This document shows, one piece after another, positions 24,083-33,091 of a stretch of DNA of 64,000 bases; positions within the stretch are counted from its first letter, which is position 1, and every line of letters starts with the position of its first letter. Both the position numbers and the translations under genes were made by a program. This stretch comes from Archangium lansingense (GTDB lineage Bacteria > Myxococcota > Myxococcia > Myxococcales > Myxococcaceae): positions 9,904,501 through 9,968,500 of the forward strand of contig NZ_JAPNKA010000001.1 in assembly GCF_026626635.1 (NCBI RefSeq), given 5' to 3'. Below the pieces are notes generated by a model that had not been told where the DNA came from, made no database searches, and worked only from the letters and a program-made list of their open reading frames with translations.

Positions 24083-25818
24083 CCGCGCGACCTGAGCACT
24101 TCGACGCCATCATCGTAGGCTCCGGCTTTGGCGGTTCGGTGATGTGCCACCGGCTGGCCGAGGCGGGCCTCCGCGTGTGCCTGCTCGAGCGAGGCAAGGC
24201 GTACCCGCCGGGCTCCTTCCCGCGCAGCCCCCGCGAAATCCGCCACGGCTTCTGGGACCCGGGCCACGGCCTCCATGGCCTCTTCAACATCTGGTCCTTC
24301 CGGTGGCTGGGAGGCGTGGTGGCCAGCGGCCTGGGCGGCGGCTCGCTCATCTACGCCAACGTGCTCATCCGCAAGGACGAGCGCACCTTCGTCCGCGAGG
24401 ACCGGGCCTCCGGCGCCTACGAGCACTGGCCCGTCACCCGCCTGGAGCTGGAGGCTCACTATGACCAGGTGGAGGCGATGATGAAGGCCCAGCGCTTCCC
24501 CTTCGAGCACGAGCCCTACCGCTCCACCCCGAAGACGCAGGCGATGAAGCAGGCCGCCGAGAGGCTGGGACACGATTGGTTCCTCCCGAAGTTGGGCGTG
24601 ACCTTCGGCAACCCGGGGCAGCGGCCCGTCCCCGGCGAGCCCATCCTCGAGTCCGCGCCCAACCTGCATGGCCGCACGCGCCTCACCTGCCGCATGTGCG
24701 GGGAGTGCAACCTCGGCTGCAACTACGGCAGCAAGAACTCGCTCGACTTCACGTACCTGTCCGCCGCGAAGCGCCACTGCGCGGAGATCCGCGCCCGGTG
24801 CGAGGTGAAGGCCTTCCGTCCGGACGTGGGGGGCGGCTACGCCGTCGAATACGTGGACTACAGCGGCGTCACCGAGGGACTGCCTCTCCCCCGTGAGCCT
24901 CGCCGACACCTCATCACCGCGGACCGGCTCATCCTCGCGGCGGGCACCTTCGGAACGAACCAGCTCCTGCTGCGCAACCGGCACTCGTTCCCCCGTATCA
25001 GCAAGCAGCTCGGGATGCGCTTCTCGGGCAACGGCGACCTGCTGGCCTTCCTCACGGGCAGCAAGGACAGCGGCTCCGGCACGGCCCAGCCACGGGTGCT
25101 CGACGGCGGCAACGGCCCCGTCATCACCAGCACCATCCGCGTCCGGGACTCGCTCGAGGGCGGCGACGGGCGCGGCTTCTACATCCAGGACGCCGGGCAG
25201 CCGGAGTTCCTCAACTGGCTGTATGAGTCGCGCAACCCCCTGACGATGATGCTGCGCTCGCTCAAGCTCGTCGGGCGACTGGCCAAGGAGTGGGCGCGGA
25301 CGGAGCGCAGGAGCGACATCGGCGCGGAGCTCGCCGAGGCACTCGGGCCCTGCATGGACTCGGCAACGTCCATGGCGCTGCTCGGCATGGGCCGGGACAT
25401 TCCCGATGGCAGGCTGCGGCTGACGCGCCACGGAACGCTGGACCTGGACTGGAGCCCACGAGGTGGCTCGGCCAGATACTTCCGGCGGCTTCGCGGTGCC
25501 ATGGAGGAGATCGCCGCGGCCCTCGAGGGAGAGCTGGTGCACAACCCACTCGGGTACCTGGGCCAGGTTGTCACCGTTCATCCGCTCGGCGGCTGCGCCA
25601 TGGGACGCAACAAGCACGAGGGAGTCGTCGACGCCCACGGCGAGGTCTTCGGCTATCCCGGCCTCTATGTGGCGGATGGCTCGGTGATGCCCGGCCCCGT
25701 CGGTCCCAACCCCGCGCTCACCATTGCCGCTCTGTCGAATCGTTTCGCCGAGCGGATCCTCGCCAGACGCCCCACTCGCCTATGCGCCGAGGAGCAGTCA
25801 GGGGCCGAGGCGGCCTGA
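24079..25818 (+). CDS. GMC oxidoreductase (cholesterol oxidase-like)
   Basis: 579 residues. The FAD-binding motif is FDAIIVGSGFGGSVMCHRLA (8-27). Further GMC marks are LGGGSLIYANVLIRKD, a Cys-rich segment CRMCGECNLGCNYGSKN near 211-227, LILAAGTFGTNQLLLRN, and the C-terminal VTVHPLGGCAMG plus YVADGSVMPGPVGPNPALTI. It resembles cholesterol oxidase/ChoD-type enzymes, which oxidise a sterol or similar alcohol. The Cys-rich CxxCxxCxxGC segment is usual in this branch and may bind an iron-sulfur cluster. It is the middle gene of a three-gene operon, with a 4-base overlap upstream and 39 bases downstream. Confidence 0.92.
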   Translation: MTARPEHFDAIIVGSGFGGSVMCHRLAEAGLRVCLLERGKAYPPGSFPRSPREIRHGFWDPGHGLHGLFNIWSFRWLGGVVASGLGGGSLIYANVLIRKDERTFVREDRASGAYEHWPVTRLELEAHYDQVEAMMKAQRFPFEHEPYRSTPKTQAMKQAAERLGHDWFLPKLGVTFGNPGQRPVPGEPILESAPNLHGRTRLTCRMCGECNLGCNYGSKNSLDFTYLSAAKRHCAEIRARCEVKAFRPDVGGGYAVEYVDYSGVTEGLPLPREPRRHLITADRLILAAGTFGTNQLLLRNRHSFPRISKQLGMRFSGNGDLLAFLTGSKDSGSGTAQPRVLDGGNGPVITSTIRVRDSLEGGDGRGFYIQDAGQPEFLNWLYESRNPLTMMLRSLKLVGRLAKEWARTERRSDIGAELAEALGPCMDSATSMALLGMGRDIPDGRLRLTRHGTLDLDWSPRGGSARYFRRLRGAMEEIAAALEGELVHNPLGYLGQVVTVHPLGGCAMGRNKHEGVVDAHGEVFGYPGLYVADGSVMPGPVGPNPALTIAALSNRFAERILARRPTRLCAEEQSGAEAA

Positions 25819-25857
25819 GCCCCTCCTGGCTCACCACCCCCACAGAGGAAGGTACGT

Positions 25858-27054
25858 ATGCACTCTTCGCCAAGGACAAAGGATAGGCGCTCCATGGAGC
25901 ACGAGCGCGTCGTGGCTCGGTTCACCCTGGAGGGTGTCCCGGACACCGATGTCGACACCCATCACTTCACCACCGAGGACAAGCTCGGGCTGAGCATGCT
26001 GCGGTTCCAGCGTGCACCGTGCGATGACGTGGTGCTCATCATTCACGGCCTCACCACGTCGAGCGACATGTTCATCATGCCGGAGCACGAGAACCTGGTC
26101 CGGTACCTGCTGGACCATGGCTTCACCGATGTATGGACCCTCGACTTCCGGATGAGCAACCGGCACCCGTACAACCTCATGCGGCATCGCTACACGATGG
26201 ATGACGTCGCCGCGTTCGACATGCCGGCGGCCGTGGCCCGCATCCGCCAGGAAGTGGGAGACAAGAGGTTGCATGTCATCTGCCACTGCCTGGGCTCGGT
26301 CTCCTTCATGATGAGCCTGTTCGGCGGTGCGGTGGAGGACATCACCAGCGTCATCGCCAACAGCGTGGCGCTCACTCCGCGCATCCCCTCGTGGTCTCGC
26401 CTGAAGCTCTCCGTGGCGCCCTTCTTTGTCGAGCGCGTGCTGGACCTGCCGTACCTCGACCCGAACGCCAGCCACGAGCCCATCCTCTCTCGGAGCGGCC
26501 TCGTCGGACGGGCGGTGGATCTGCTCCACCACGAGTGCGACGTGCCGGCCTGCCACATGCTCAGCATGATGTGGGGCACCGGCTGGCCCGCGCTCTACCA
26601 CCACGAGAACCTGCACGACGTCACCCACGCGCGTGGCGGAGATCTCTACGGCCCCACCAGCGTTCACTACTACCGGCACGTGCGGAAGATGGTGGGGGCC
26701 GGTGGCGCCGTGAAGTACGACCCCTCCGACCCGAGGCTCGACTACCTGCCCGACGACTACTTCGAGTTCGCCGAGGAGATTGAAACGCCCGTTCTGCTCG
26801 TCACCGGCGAGAACAACCACGTCTTCACCGACTCGAACATTGTCTGCTACCAGCGGCTCGAGTCGCTCGCGCCGGGGCGGCACTCGCTCGAGGTCATCCC
26901 CGGGTACGGGCACCAGGACGTCTTCATGGGCAAGGACTGCGCACGCGACGTCTTCCCTCGCTTCGTGCGTTACCTGAACGCACACCGGGGCGAGCGAAGG
27001 CCTCGCTGGGTGCACCCGCACGCCGAGGAGGCAACCGCGCCCGCGGCCCCGTAA
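25858..27054 (+). CDS. alpha/beta hydrolase with Cys nucleophile
   Basis: 398 residues. It has an alpha/beta hydrolase fold with oxyanion HG in VVLIIHGLTTSSD (58-70), nucleophile elbow ICHCLGS (141-147, Cys 144 in the place of Ser), a probable acid in LLVTGENNHVF and catalytic His in IPGYGHQDVF. A Cys nucleophile is known in PHA synthases and in hydrolases linked to cholesterol-oxidase-like GMC proteins. ATG 25858 has AGAGGAAGG upstream. It lies directly after the GMC gene, so all three genes are probably one transcript. Substrate not known; a lipid or sterol ester is plausible. Confidence 0.9.
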   Translation: MHSSPRTKDRRSMEHERVVARFTLEGVPDTDVDTHHFTTEDKLGLSMLRFQRAPCDDVVLIIHGLTTSSDMFIMPEHENLVRYLLDHGFTDVWTLDFRMSNRHPYNLMRHRYTMDDVAAFDMPAAVARIRQEVGDKRLHVICHCLGSVSFMMSLFGGAVEDITSVIANSVALTPRIPSWSRLKLSVAPFFVERVLDLPYLDPNASHEPILSRSGLVGRAVDLLHHECDVPACHMLSMMWGTGWPALYHHENLHDVTHARGGDLYGPTSVHYYRHVRKMVGAGGAVKYDPSDPRLDYLPDDYFEFAEEIETPVLLVTGENNHVFTDSNIVCYQRLESLAPGRHSLEVIPGYGHQDVFMGKDCARDVFPRFVRYLNAHRGERRPRWVHPHAEEATAPAAP

Positions 27055-27171
27055 GACGGGAGCCCAGCGACAAACTCCCAGGCCCTGAGAACCCACGAGG
27101 AGAAGGGGTTTCCGGGCGCTGCTGGGAGTCGTGTACGCTCCGCCCTCCCGACACAAAGCACCGAGGGCTGC

Positions 27172-28479
27172 ATGCGATTGAGGAGTCTGGCGGTGGTGTT
27201 GCTCGTGAGTGGCTGTCAGCAGCCCACCCCGCCCGAGCCAGCGAACGTGCCCGAACGGCCGCCCAGCACCGAGCAGGCGCTCGGTGCGCAGCCTGCCTCT
27301 CCAAATGCTCCCGGTGAGGCCCAGCCTTCCGACGCTCAGCCTTCCGAGACCCAGCCCTTCGACGCTCAACCTTCCGAAGCGCAGGCTTCTCCCGCGGACG
27401 AGATTCCTGAACAAACCTGGACGGCGCGCTCCGCCGACGGGAACGCTGAGGTTCAGCAGACCGCGCTCCGCAACGGCAAGAGCACCCGGTGCACGAGCAC
27501 CTCGACGTGGTCGTCGCCCAGGGACGAGCGAAAGGTGATGTGGAAGTGGGACACCTGCATCGCGACGCGGGAGCAGCTCAAGTTCGTCTCCCCGGATGGA
27601 AAGCGGGTGCTCGTGATTGACCCCAGCCCCGCGTCCCTCCGGACGAAGGGAGACTGGCGAGACGCGGAGGTCGCCACGCTCTATGAGCATGGCGTGCGCG
27701 TGAAGGGGGCGAAGGCCGGGGCGCTCCTCGATTCGCCCATCGAAGTGCGGGAACCCGCCCTTCGCATCATCTGGGTGACGGGCCATGGGGGCTTCCCGGG
27801 AGCACCACCGCGCTACACCTCCGACGGGAAGGCCGTCGAGTTCGAGACGGTGGACGGGCACACTCCCCGCCTGGGTTTCGACGGTGAGGGCTTCCCGGTT
27901 GCGCCTGAGGAGAAGCAGGCCTTCACCGCAGCCGCGGACATGTACCAGTACGAGGACGAGAAGAAGACGGTCCACTTCGTGGGCTCGCTCAGCGACGTCC
28001 CCGAGCGGTATCGCTCCCGGGCCAGGCCGGTGGAGGCCCAGGTCCTCACGGTGAGCGGGTCCTTGAATCTCGGAGCACAGCCGCCTCCTGAGCCCGAGCC
28101 CTCGCTCGATACCGCCAAGGGCCCAAGCTCCAAGGAGCCGCTGGAGAACCCCCAGATCGCCTCTCCCGCGGAGCTCCTCAACAAGGCTCGCGACACGGTG
28201 AAAAAGGTCGAGGAGGTCCAACGCCTCCGGGAGCAGTTGGCGGAGTCCCAGCTCTCGGAGTCTTCACCCCGCCCTGGAGGAACGCCGTCCTCGTCCGGCC
28301 CATCGTCTCCGCCCAGTGCCGACAAGAACCCCAGTCCCACGGGCCCCCTGGAGAAAGCCAAGATTCCCACTCCCGCGGAGCTCCTCGAGCGGGCTCGCGA
28401 GGTCGTGAAGAAGGCCGAGGAGTCCCAGAGCACCCGCGAGAAGGTGATGGACGGGAAGCCGGTGGACACCCAGCACTGA
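27172..28479 (+). CDS. lipoprotein with internal repeats, function unknown
   Basis: 435 residues, signal MRLRSLAVVLLVSGCQQPTP with lipobox Cys at 15. Residues 45-70 are tandem AQPS(D/E) repeats (QPSDAQPSETQPFDAQPSEA). The central part (about 85-295) is a globular domain I do not recognise. Two copies of a helical unit follow: SPAELLNKARDTVKKVEEVQ and TPAELLERAREVVKKAEESQ, separated by a Ser/Pro spacer. The unit pair suggests duplication within the gene. ATG 27172 is set by the signal. The next gene, rsmE, begins 9 bases after its stop. Confidence 0.8.
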   Translation: MRLRSLAVVLLVSGCQQPTPPEPANVPERPPSTEQALGAQPASPNAPGEAQPSDAQPSETQPFDAQPSEAQASPADEIPEQTWTARSADGNAEVQQTALRNGKSTRCTSTSTWSSPRDERKVMWKWDTCIATREQLKFVSPDGKRVLVIDPSPASLRTKGDWRDAEVATLYEHGVRVKGAKAGALLDSPIEVREPALRIIWVTGHGGFPGAPPRYTSDGKAVEFETVDGHTPRLGFDGEGFPVAPEEKQAFTAAADMYQYEDEKKTVHFVGSLSDVPERYRSRARPVEAQVLTVSGSLNLGAQPPPEPEPSLDTAKGPSSKEPLENPQIASPAELLNKARDTVKKVEEVQRLREQLAESQLSESSPRPGGTPSSSGPSSPPSADKNPSPTGPLEKAKIPTPAELLERAREVVKKAEESQSTREKVMDGKPVDTQH

Positions 28480-28488
28480 GCCGTTGCC

Positions 28489-29238
28489 TTGAACCTCCTC
28501 CTCCTCCAGGACTCTGACTTCCTCCCCGACGGCACCGTCCAGATGACGGGCCGCAGGGCCCAGCACGCCCGCGAGGTGCTCCGCGCCGAGCCCGGAGAGA
28601 CTCTGCGCGTGGGCAAGCTCGGTGGGCTCGTGGGCACTGGCGAGGTGCTGGAGAACACCCCGGGCCTGCTGCGCCTGCGCGTCTCCCTCACCGACTCGCC
28701 GCCGCCCAGGGCCGGTGTGGACCTGCTGCTCGCCATCCCTCGACCCAAGGCACTGAAGCGCGTGCTGCCCGCGGCGGCCCAGCTCGGCGTGGATCGCGTG
28801 GTGCTCGTCAACGCCGCGCGCGTGGAGAAGAGCTACTTCGACTCCAAGGTGCTGGCCCCCGAGTTCGTCGAGGAGCTTCTCCTCCAGGGACTCGAGCAGG
28901 CTCGCGACACCCGCCTCCCGGAGGTGCTCATCCGCGAGCGCTTCCGCCCCTTCGTCGAGGACGAGCTGGACGCCGTCTTCGGCACCGAGGCCCTTCGGCT
29001 CCTCCCCCACCCTCCCGCGCAACAGCCCCTGCACCGGGTCGGCGTCCAGGCGGCACCGCGCGTGGTGATGGCTGTAGGGCCGGACGGAGGTTGGGTGCCC
29101 TTCGAGGCGGAGCTGCTAGAAGCGCACGGCTTCCGCCCCTTCTCCCTCGGCCCGCGCATCCTCCGGGTGGAGACGGCCGTTCCTGTCCTCCTCGGGCAGC
29201 TCGCGCTGCTACGGGAGGCCACCGCACACACGGCGTAG
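28489..29238 (+). CDS. rsmE: 16S rRNA (uracil-1498-N3)-methyltransferase RsmE
   Basis: 249 residues of the RsmE family, which uses SAM to methylate U1498 of 16S rRNA. Seen are the N-terminal FLPDGTVQMTGRRAQHAREV (PUA-like part), LLLAIPRPKALKRVLPAAAQ, LGVDRVVLVNAARVEKSY, and the knotted SPOUT C-terminus AVGPDGGWVPFEAELLEAHG with SLGPRILRVETA. The start is TTG 28489, because the protein aligns from MNLLLLQDSDF and no ATG or GTG is near. It follows the lipoprotein gene by nine bases. The last 30 bases overlap the end of the convergent kinase gene. Confidence 0.95.
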   Translation: MNLLLLQDSDFLPDGTVQMTGRRAQHAREVLRAEPGETLRVGKLGGLVGTGEVLENTPGLLRLRVSLTDSPPPRAGVDLLLAIPRPKALKRVLPAAAQLGVDRVVLVNAARVEKSYFDSKVLAPEFVEELLLQGLEQARDTRLPEVLIRERFRPFVEDELDAVFGTEALRLLPHPPAQQPLHRVGVQAAPRVVMAVGPDGGWVPFEAELLEAHGFRPFSLGPRILRVETAVPVLLGQLALLREATAHTA

Positions 29239-32200
29239 GGACCGCTGCGTGGCGCGGAGTCCCTCCACTCGCGGCAGCAACGCGCCGGCCCTCACCGCGA
29301 AGAGGGCATTCTCCGCCGCGTCGAGGGCTTCACCGGCCCGCTCGGGCGTCTGCTGCATCCACCGTTCCGCGAACGCCAGGTGCACCAGGCCCGCCTGCAG
29401 CACATTGCCCGTGGCCTCCGCCAACGCGAGCGCGTGGGTCAGGTGTGCATCCCCCTCCTCCACCGGCACCAGCGGCGCCAACGCGCGGCGGGCGAGGATC
29501 TCATCGAAGGGATTGGTGAGCACCGGGTCCAGCGCGCGCCTCAACGCCGCCTCCGCGGCTTCCCTCGCGACGTCCAGACGGCCCTGGGCTCGCTCGAAAC
29601 GGGACTGGTAGACGCGCACCAGCGTCTCCATGCGGAAGTCTCCCGCGCGAGAGGCCTCCAGCGCCTTCGGCAGCGACTCGCGCGCGGCAGCCACGTCCTC
29701 GAAGAGGACATCCCGGCACGCCGAGTACACCAGCACGTACAACTTCAACCAGCGGTCCCCAGGCAACACCTGGGCGAGCTGCTCGCCCCTGGCCACCACC
29801 GCGGCTACCAGCTCGTGCTCGCCGCGCTCCAGGTAGTAGGGCGGCGTGTAGATGGCGAGGTTGCGCTCCGGCAGGCGCGGGTGTCCCAAGCGCCGGATGA
29901 GCTCCTGCTTCTCGCTGAAGGGGGGGACGAAGGCCGAGGCATCGCCAATAAAGGAGGCGCGGACGATCTGCGACTGCAGGTGGTAGATGCGGATGTCGGT
30001 GAAGCCGTAGGTGTCCGCCACATCGAACCCGTCCTGCATCGCCATCGCGTCGAGCGGCTCGCCGCGCAGCGCCAGGTTCATGTTCAGGAAGTAGCAGCCC
30101 ATGCCGAGCGCCCAGGCCAGGCGCCGGGGCGGTTGCGCCACCGCATCCCGGAAGGCTCGCAGCCGATCCACCTCCGTGCGCTGAGCCTCCACCACGCCCG
30201 CGAAACGGCCGGTATGCGCGCTGAGCGCTCCCCGCGCGATGAGGGCGCCAGAGCGGTAGGGAGACTCCACCGGGTGCTCGGCCTGCACGCGCTCCAGCAG
30301 CGCGTGGAACTCCGTCGTGCGGCCCATGATGGCCTGCGCGATGCTCTGCAAGATCTGCAGCTCCGCCTGCTTCCAGAAGACCTCCGCGGGCGCCATCCGC
30401 GCCTCGAGCGGAATCTCCCGGATGACTCGCCGCAACACCTCGGAGCGCTCGGTCTCCGGCGCTGCGATCGCCGCCGCCAACAGCCCCACCGCCTTCCGCC
30501 GGCCCGCGGCAAGGTCCACCGTGGCCGCCCAATGCGCGAAGAGCTTCTCCGCATAGAGCAATGAGGTGGGAGGATCGCTCACGTAGCCAATCTCGATGAG
30601 CGTCACCCAGGTGCGGATGAGCTGCTCCACCCGCTCGGGAGTACGGGGCCCGGCCTCCAGCAGCGCGGCGGCCTCCTTCAGCACCAGCGTGGCATCCAGC
30701 AGGGCCTTGGCCTCGATGGAAGCATGCCCAGCGCGCAGCAGCGGAACGACGGCGCGCTGCGGCTCGTTCGAGCGCGTGAAGTGATAACCCACCGCCCGCG
30801 CCACGCCCGGCCGATTGCCGCCCAACTGCTGGAGGATCTCCGCGATACGCCCATGATGGGCCCGCCGCTCCGCCTCCGGGGTGCTCTCGTGGAGCGACTC
30901 GTGAACGGTGTCGTGGGTGAAGACGCAGCGGCCCTCCACGCGCTGGAGGAACTGCCGCTCCACCAGCTCATCGAGCGCCTGGAACAAATCCGCCTCGGAC
31001 AGGTCCGCCAGGGCGCGCACCAGCGGCAGCTCCAGGCTTCGGCCCGCCGGAGCCAGCCGCCGCAACAGCGCCACCTGCTCCTCGGGCAGGTTGGCCAACC
31101 GCACCAGCACCGCCTCCCGGATGCTCTCCGGGAGCGCACGCCCGTCCAGGTTCCCCACCACCGTCCAACGGCCGCCTACGCGCAGCAGGGCCCCTCTCTC
31201 CACCAGCATGCGCAGGCACTCGGTGGCGAAGAAGGCATTGCCCCCAGTGATGGCGTGCAGTCGATCCACGAAGCCCGCGGGCACCTCCAGGCCGGGCAGC
31301 ACCAGGCGCACCAGCACATCGAGGTGCTCGGCCGTCAGCGGCGCGAGCTCCAGACGCGAGGTGAGCCCCTGGTCCACCGTCTCGAAGGCCAGGCTCAGCC
31401 GATTCAGCTCGTTCGAGCGGAAGGTCGCCACCACCATTCCGCGTGTCTGGTGCAGCGAGCGGATGATGACGTTGAGCACCTCCAGCGACGCGGTGTCCGC
31501 CCAGTGCAGATCCTCGATGCACAGGACGAAGGTGGACTCCTGCCCCAACGTCAGGAGCCACTCGGCGAGGGCTCCGAAGACGGCCATCTTCTCCGCGCCC
31601 GGGTCCCGGAAGGTGGGCGCCGGCCCGGTGGAGAGCGCTGGCACCAGCTTGCCCAGCAGCGGTCCCAGCCGCTCCATCAGCTCCTTCGGAGTACGCGGAA
31701 CCAGCATCCGCAAGGCCTGGGCGATGGGCGCCAAGGGTGCCAGTCCCTCCGCACGGCACTGGCCCACCCCGACGGCGACCTCGGAGAGCTGGGCCTGCAG
31801 CTCGAACTCCTGTAGCAGGCGCGACTTGCCCACGCCCGCGGGAGCCCCCAGCAGCACCGCGCGCGACTGGCCCTGGCCTGCCTTCTGGAGCGCCCGCAGC
31901 AACAGCTCCAGCTCCGCCTGCCGCCCCACCACCTCCGGGACGTGCAGATAGCTGGCACGCGCCGCCAGGGGCTCCTCGGGCAGCGGCTCGCCGCTGGCGT
32001 GACACAGGGCCGCCAACAGCTCGGAGGCGTCCTGGAAGCGCTCGCGCGGATCCTTGGCGAGCAGCATGAGGATGATCTCCTCCAGCTGCGGCTCCACGGC
32101 GCAGATGCTGGAAGGCCGTGGCACGGGCTTGAAGAGGTGCTCCGCCAGCAGGGCCGCCGGGGTGTCTCGCTTGAAGGGCAACTGGCGCGTGGCCAGGAAG

Positions 32201-32934
32201 AAGGCCATCACCCCCAGCGAGTAGAGGTCCGCGCGCCCGTCGATGCAGGCGCCGCGCTGCCACTCGGGGGCGAGGTACTCCAGGGTGCCCTTGAGCCGGC
32301 CGAAGCCCGGCGTGCCCAGCTGGTGCATCACCCCGAAGTCCATCAGCTTCACCGCGCCAGAGCCGGTGATGCGCACGTTGCTGGCCTTGATGTCGCAGTG
32401 CACGTAGAGGCGCGAGTGGATGAAGGCCAGCACCTGCGCCATCTGGATGAGGACGCGATAAATCGTGCGGGTATCGAGCACCTGCTCACGCGCCAGCCGG
32501 CTGAGGTCCTGGCCGTCCACCGCCTCCATGGTGATGAAGCGATGGCCCGACTCGGTCAGCCCGCAGTCGAAGACCTTGAGGGTGCCCGGGTGTTGCAGCC
32601 GCTTCATCGCGAAGAACTCGTGGCGGAACATCAACACGAGCTCCTCGACCTTGCCGGGCGGCAGCCCCTCGGGAACCTGCATCACCTTGAGGGCGACGCG
32701 GCGCTGCTCCTGGGTGTCCTCGGCGAGCCAGATGCGGCCCATGCCGCCCTGCCCCAGCTGCTCGAGGATGAGGTAGCGGCCCGTCACCCACATTCCCGGC
32801 TCCAGCGAGCGCCGCTCGGCGATGGAGATACCCGGGGTGGTGATGGGCGTGCGGTTGTCCAGGGAGCCCATGGAGCCGCTGACGAGAAGACCTCGGCTGC
32901 TCTCGATAATCGCTGTCTGCTCTTCGTCGCTCAT
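29209..32934 (-). CDS. Ser/Thr kinase fused to AAA/NACHT-like ATPase and TPR region
   Basis: 1241 residues from ATG 32934 (ATG 32949 is in frame). Kinase part about 53-320: GQGGMGRIWLAED, ALKV (Lys near 83), HCDIKASN and LMDFGVMHQL. The catalytic HRD reads HCD here. An ATPase domain follows: VGRQAELELLLRALQ, Walker A LGAPAGVGKS and Walker B FVLCIEDLHWAD. A long helical region of TPR/LuxR-MalT-like type makes up the C-terminal half. This is the PknK-like architecture, common in myxobacteria, where the kinase is coupled to a STAND-type signalling ATPase. It is probably cytoplasmic. It is divergent from the Xaa-Pro aminopeptidase gene. Confidence 0.93.
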   Translation of the reverse strand: MSDEEQTAIIESSRGLLVSGSMGSLDNRTPITTPGISIAERRSLEPGMWVTGRYLILEQLGQGGMGRIWLAEDTQEQRRVALKVMQVPEGLPPGKVEELVLMFRHEFFAMKRLQHPGTLKVFDCGLTESGHRFITMEAVDGQDLSRLAREQVLDTRTIYRVLIQMAQVLAFIHSRLYVHCDIKASNVRITGSGAVKLMDFGVMHQLGTPGFGRLKGTLEYLAPEWQRGACIDGRADLYSLGVMAFFLATRQLPFKRDTPAALLAEHLFKPVPRPSSICAVEPQLEEIILMLLAKDPRERFQDASELLAALCHASGEPLPEEPLAARASYLHVPEVVGRQAELELLLRALQKAGQGQSRAVLLGAPAGVGKSRLLQEFELQAQLSEVAVGVGQCRAEGLAPLAPIAQALRMLVPRTPKELMERLGPLLGKLVPALSTGPAPTFRDPGAEKMAVFGALAEWLLTLGQESTFVLCIEDLHWADTASLEVLNVIIRSLHQTRGMVVATFRSNELNRLSLAFETVDQGLTSRLELAPLTAEHLDVLVRLVLPGLEVPAGFVDRLHAITGGNAFFATECLRMLVERGALLRVGGRWTVVGNLDGRALPESIREAVLVRLANLPEEQVALLRRLAPAGRSLELPLVRALADLSEADLFQALDELVERQFLQRVEGRCVFTHDTVHESLHESTPEAERRAHHGRIAEILQQLGGNRPGVARAVGYHFTRSNEPQRAVVPLLRAGHASIEAKALLDATLVLKEAAALLEAGPRTPERVEQLIRTWVTLIEIGYVSDPPTSLLYAEKLFAHWAATVDLAAGRRKAVGLLAAAIAAPETERSEVLRRVIREIPLEARMAPAEVFWKQAELQILQSIAQAIMGRTTEFHALLERVQAEHPVESPYRSGALIARGALSAHTGRFAGVVEAQRTEVDRLRAFRDAVAQPPRRLAWALGMGCYFLNMNLALRGEPLDAMAMQDGFDVADTYGFTDIRIYHLQSQIVRASFIGDASAFVPPFSEKQELIRRLGHPRLPERNLAIYTPPYYLERGEHELVAAVVARGEQLAQVLPGDRWLKLYVLVYSACRDVLFEDVAAARESLPKALEASRAGDFRMETLVRVYQSRFERAQGRLDVAREAAEAALRRALDPVLTNPFDEILARRALAPLVPVEEGDAHLTHALALAEATGNVLQAGLVHLAFAERWMQQTPERAGEALDAAENALFAVRAGALLPRVEGLRATQRSLRRVCGGLP

Positions 32935-33091
32935 CGCTGGGGTCCGCATGTCCCACCACACACGGGAAGCCGGATAGACTAGGAATAACATGATTCGCCG
33001 GGGAAGCAGCACCTCCACGGGAGGACACTGCGCACGCGACGCGGTGCATCGGGCTTGAAGGGGTGCGACGGGTTGTTGAAGAGTCGCCCCC

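Noticed and set aside
25831..28221. Long minus-strand frame of 796 codons
   Set aside because: It lies opposite the hydrolase and lipoprotein genes, has no recognisable domain and spans two real genes.
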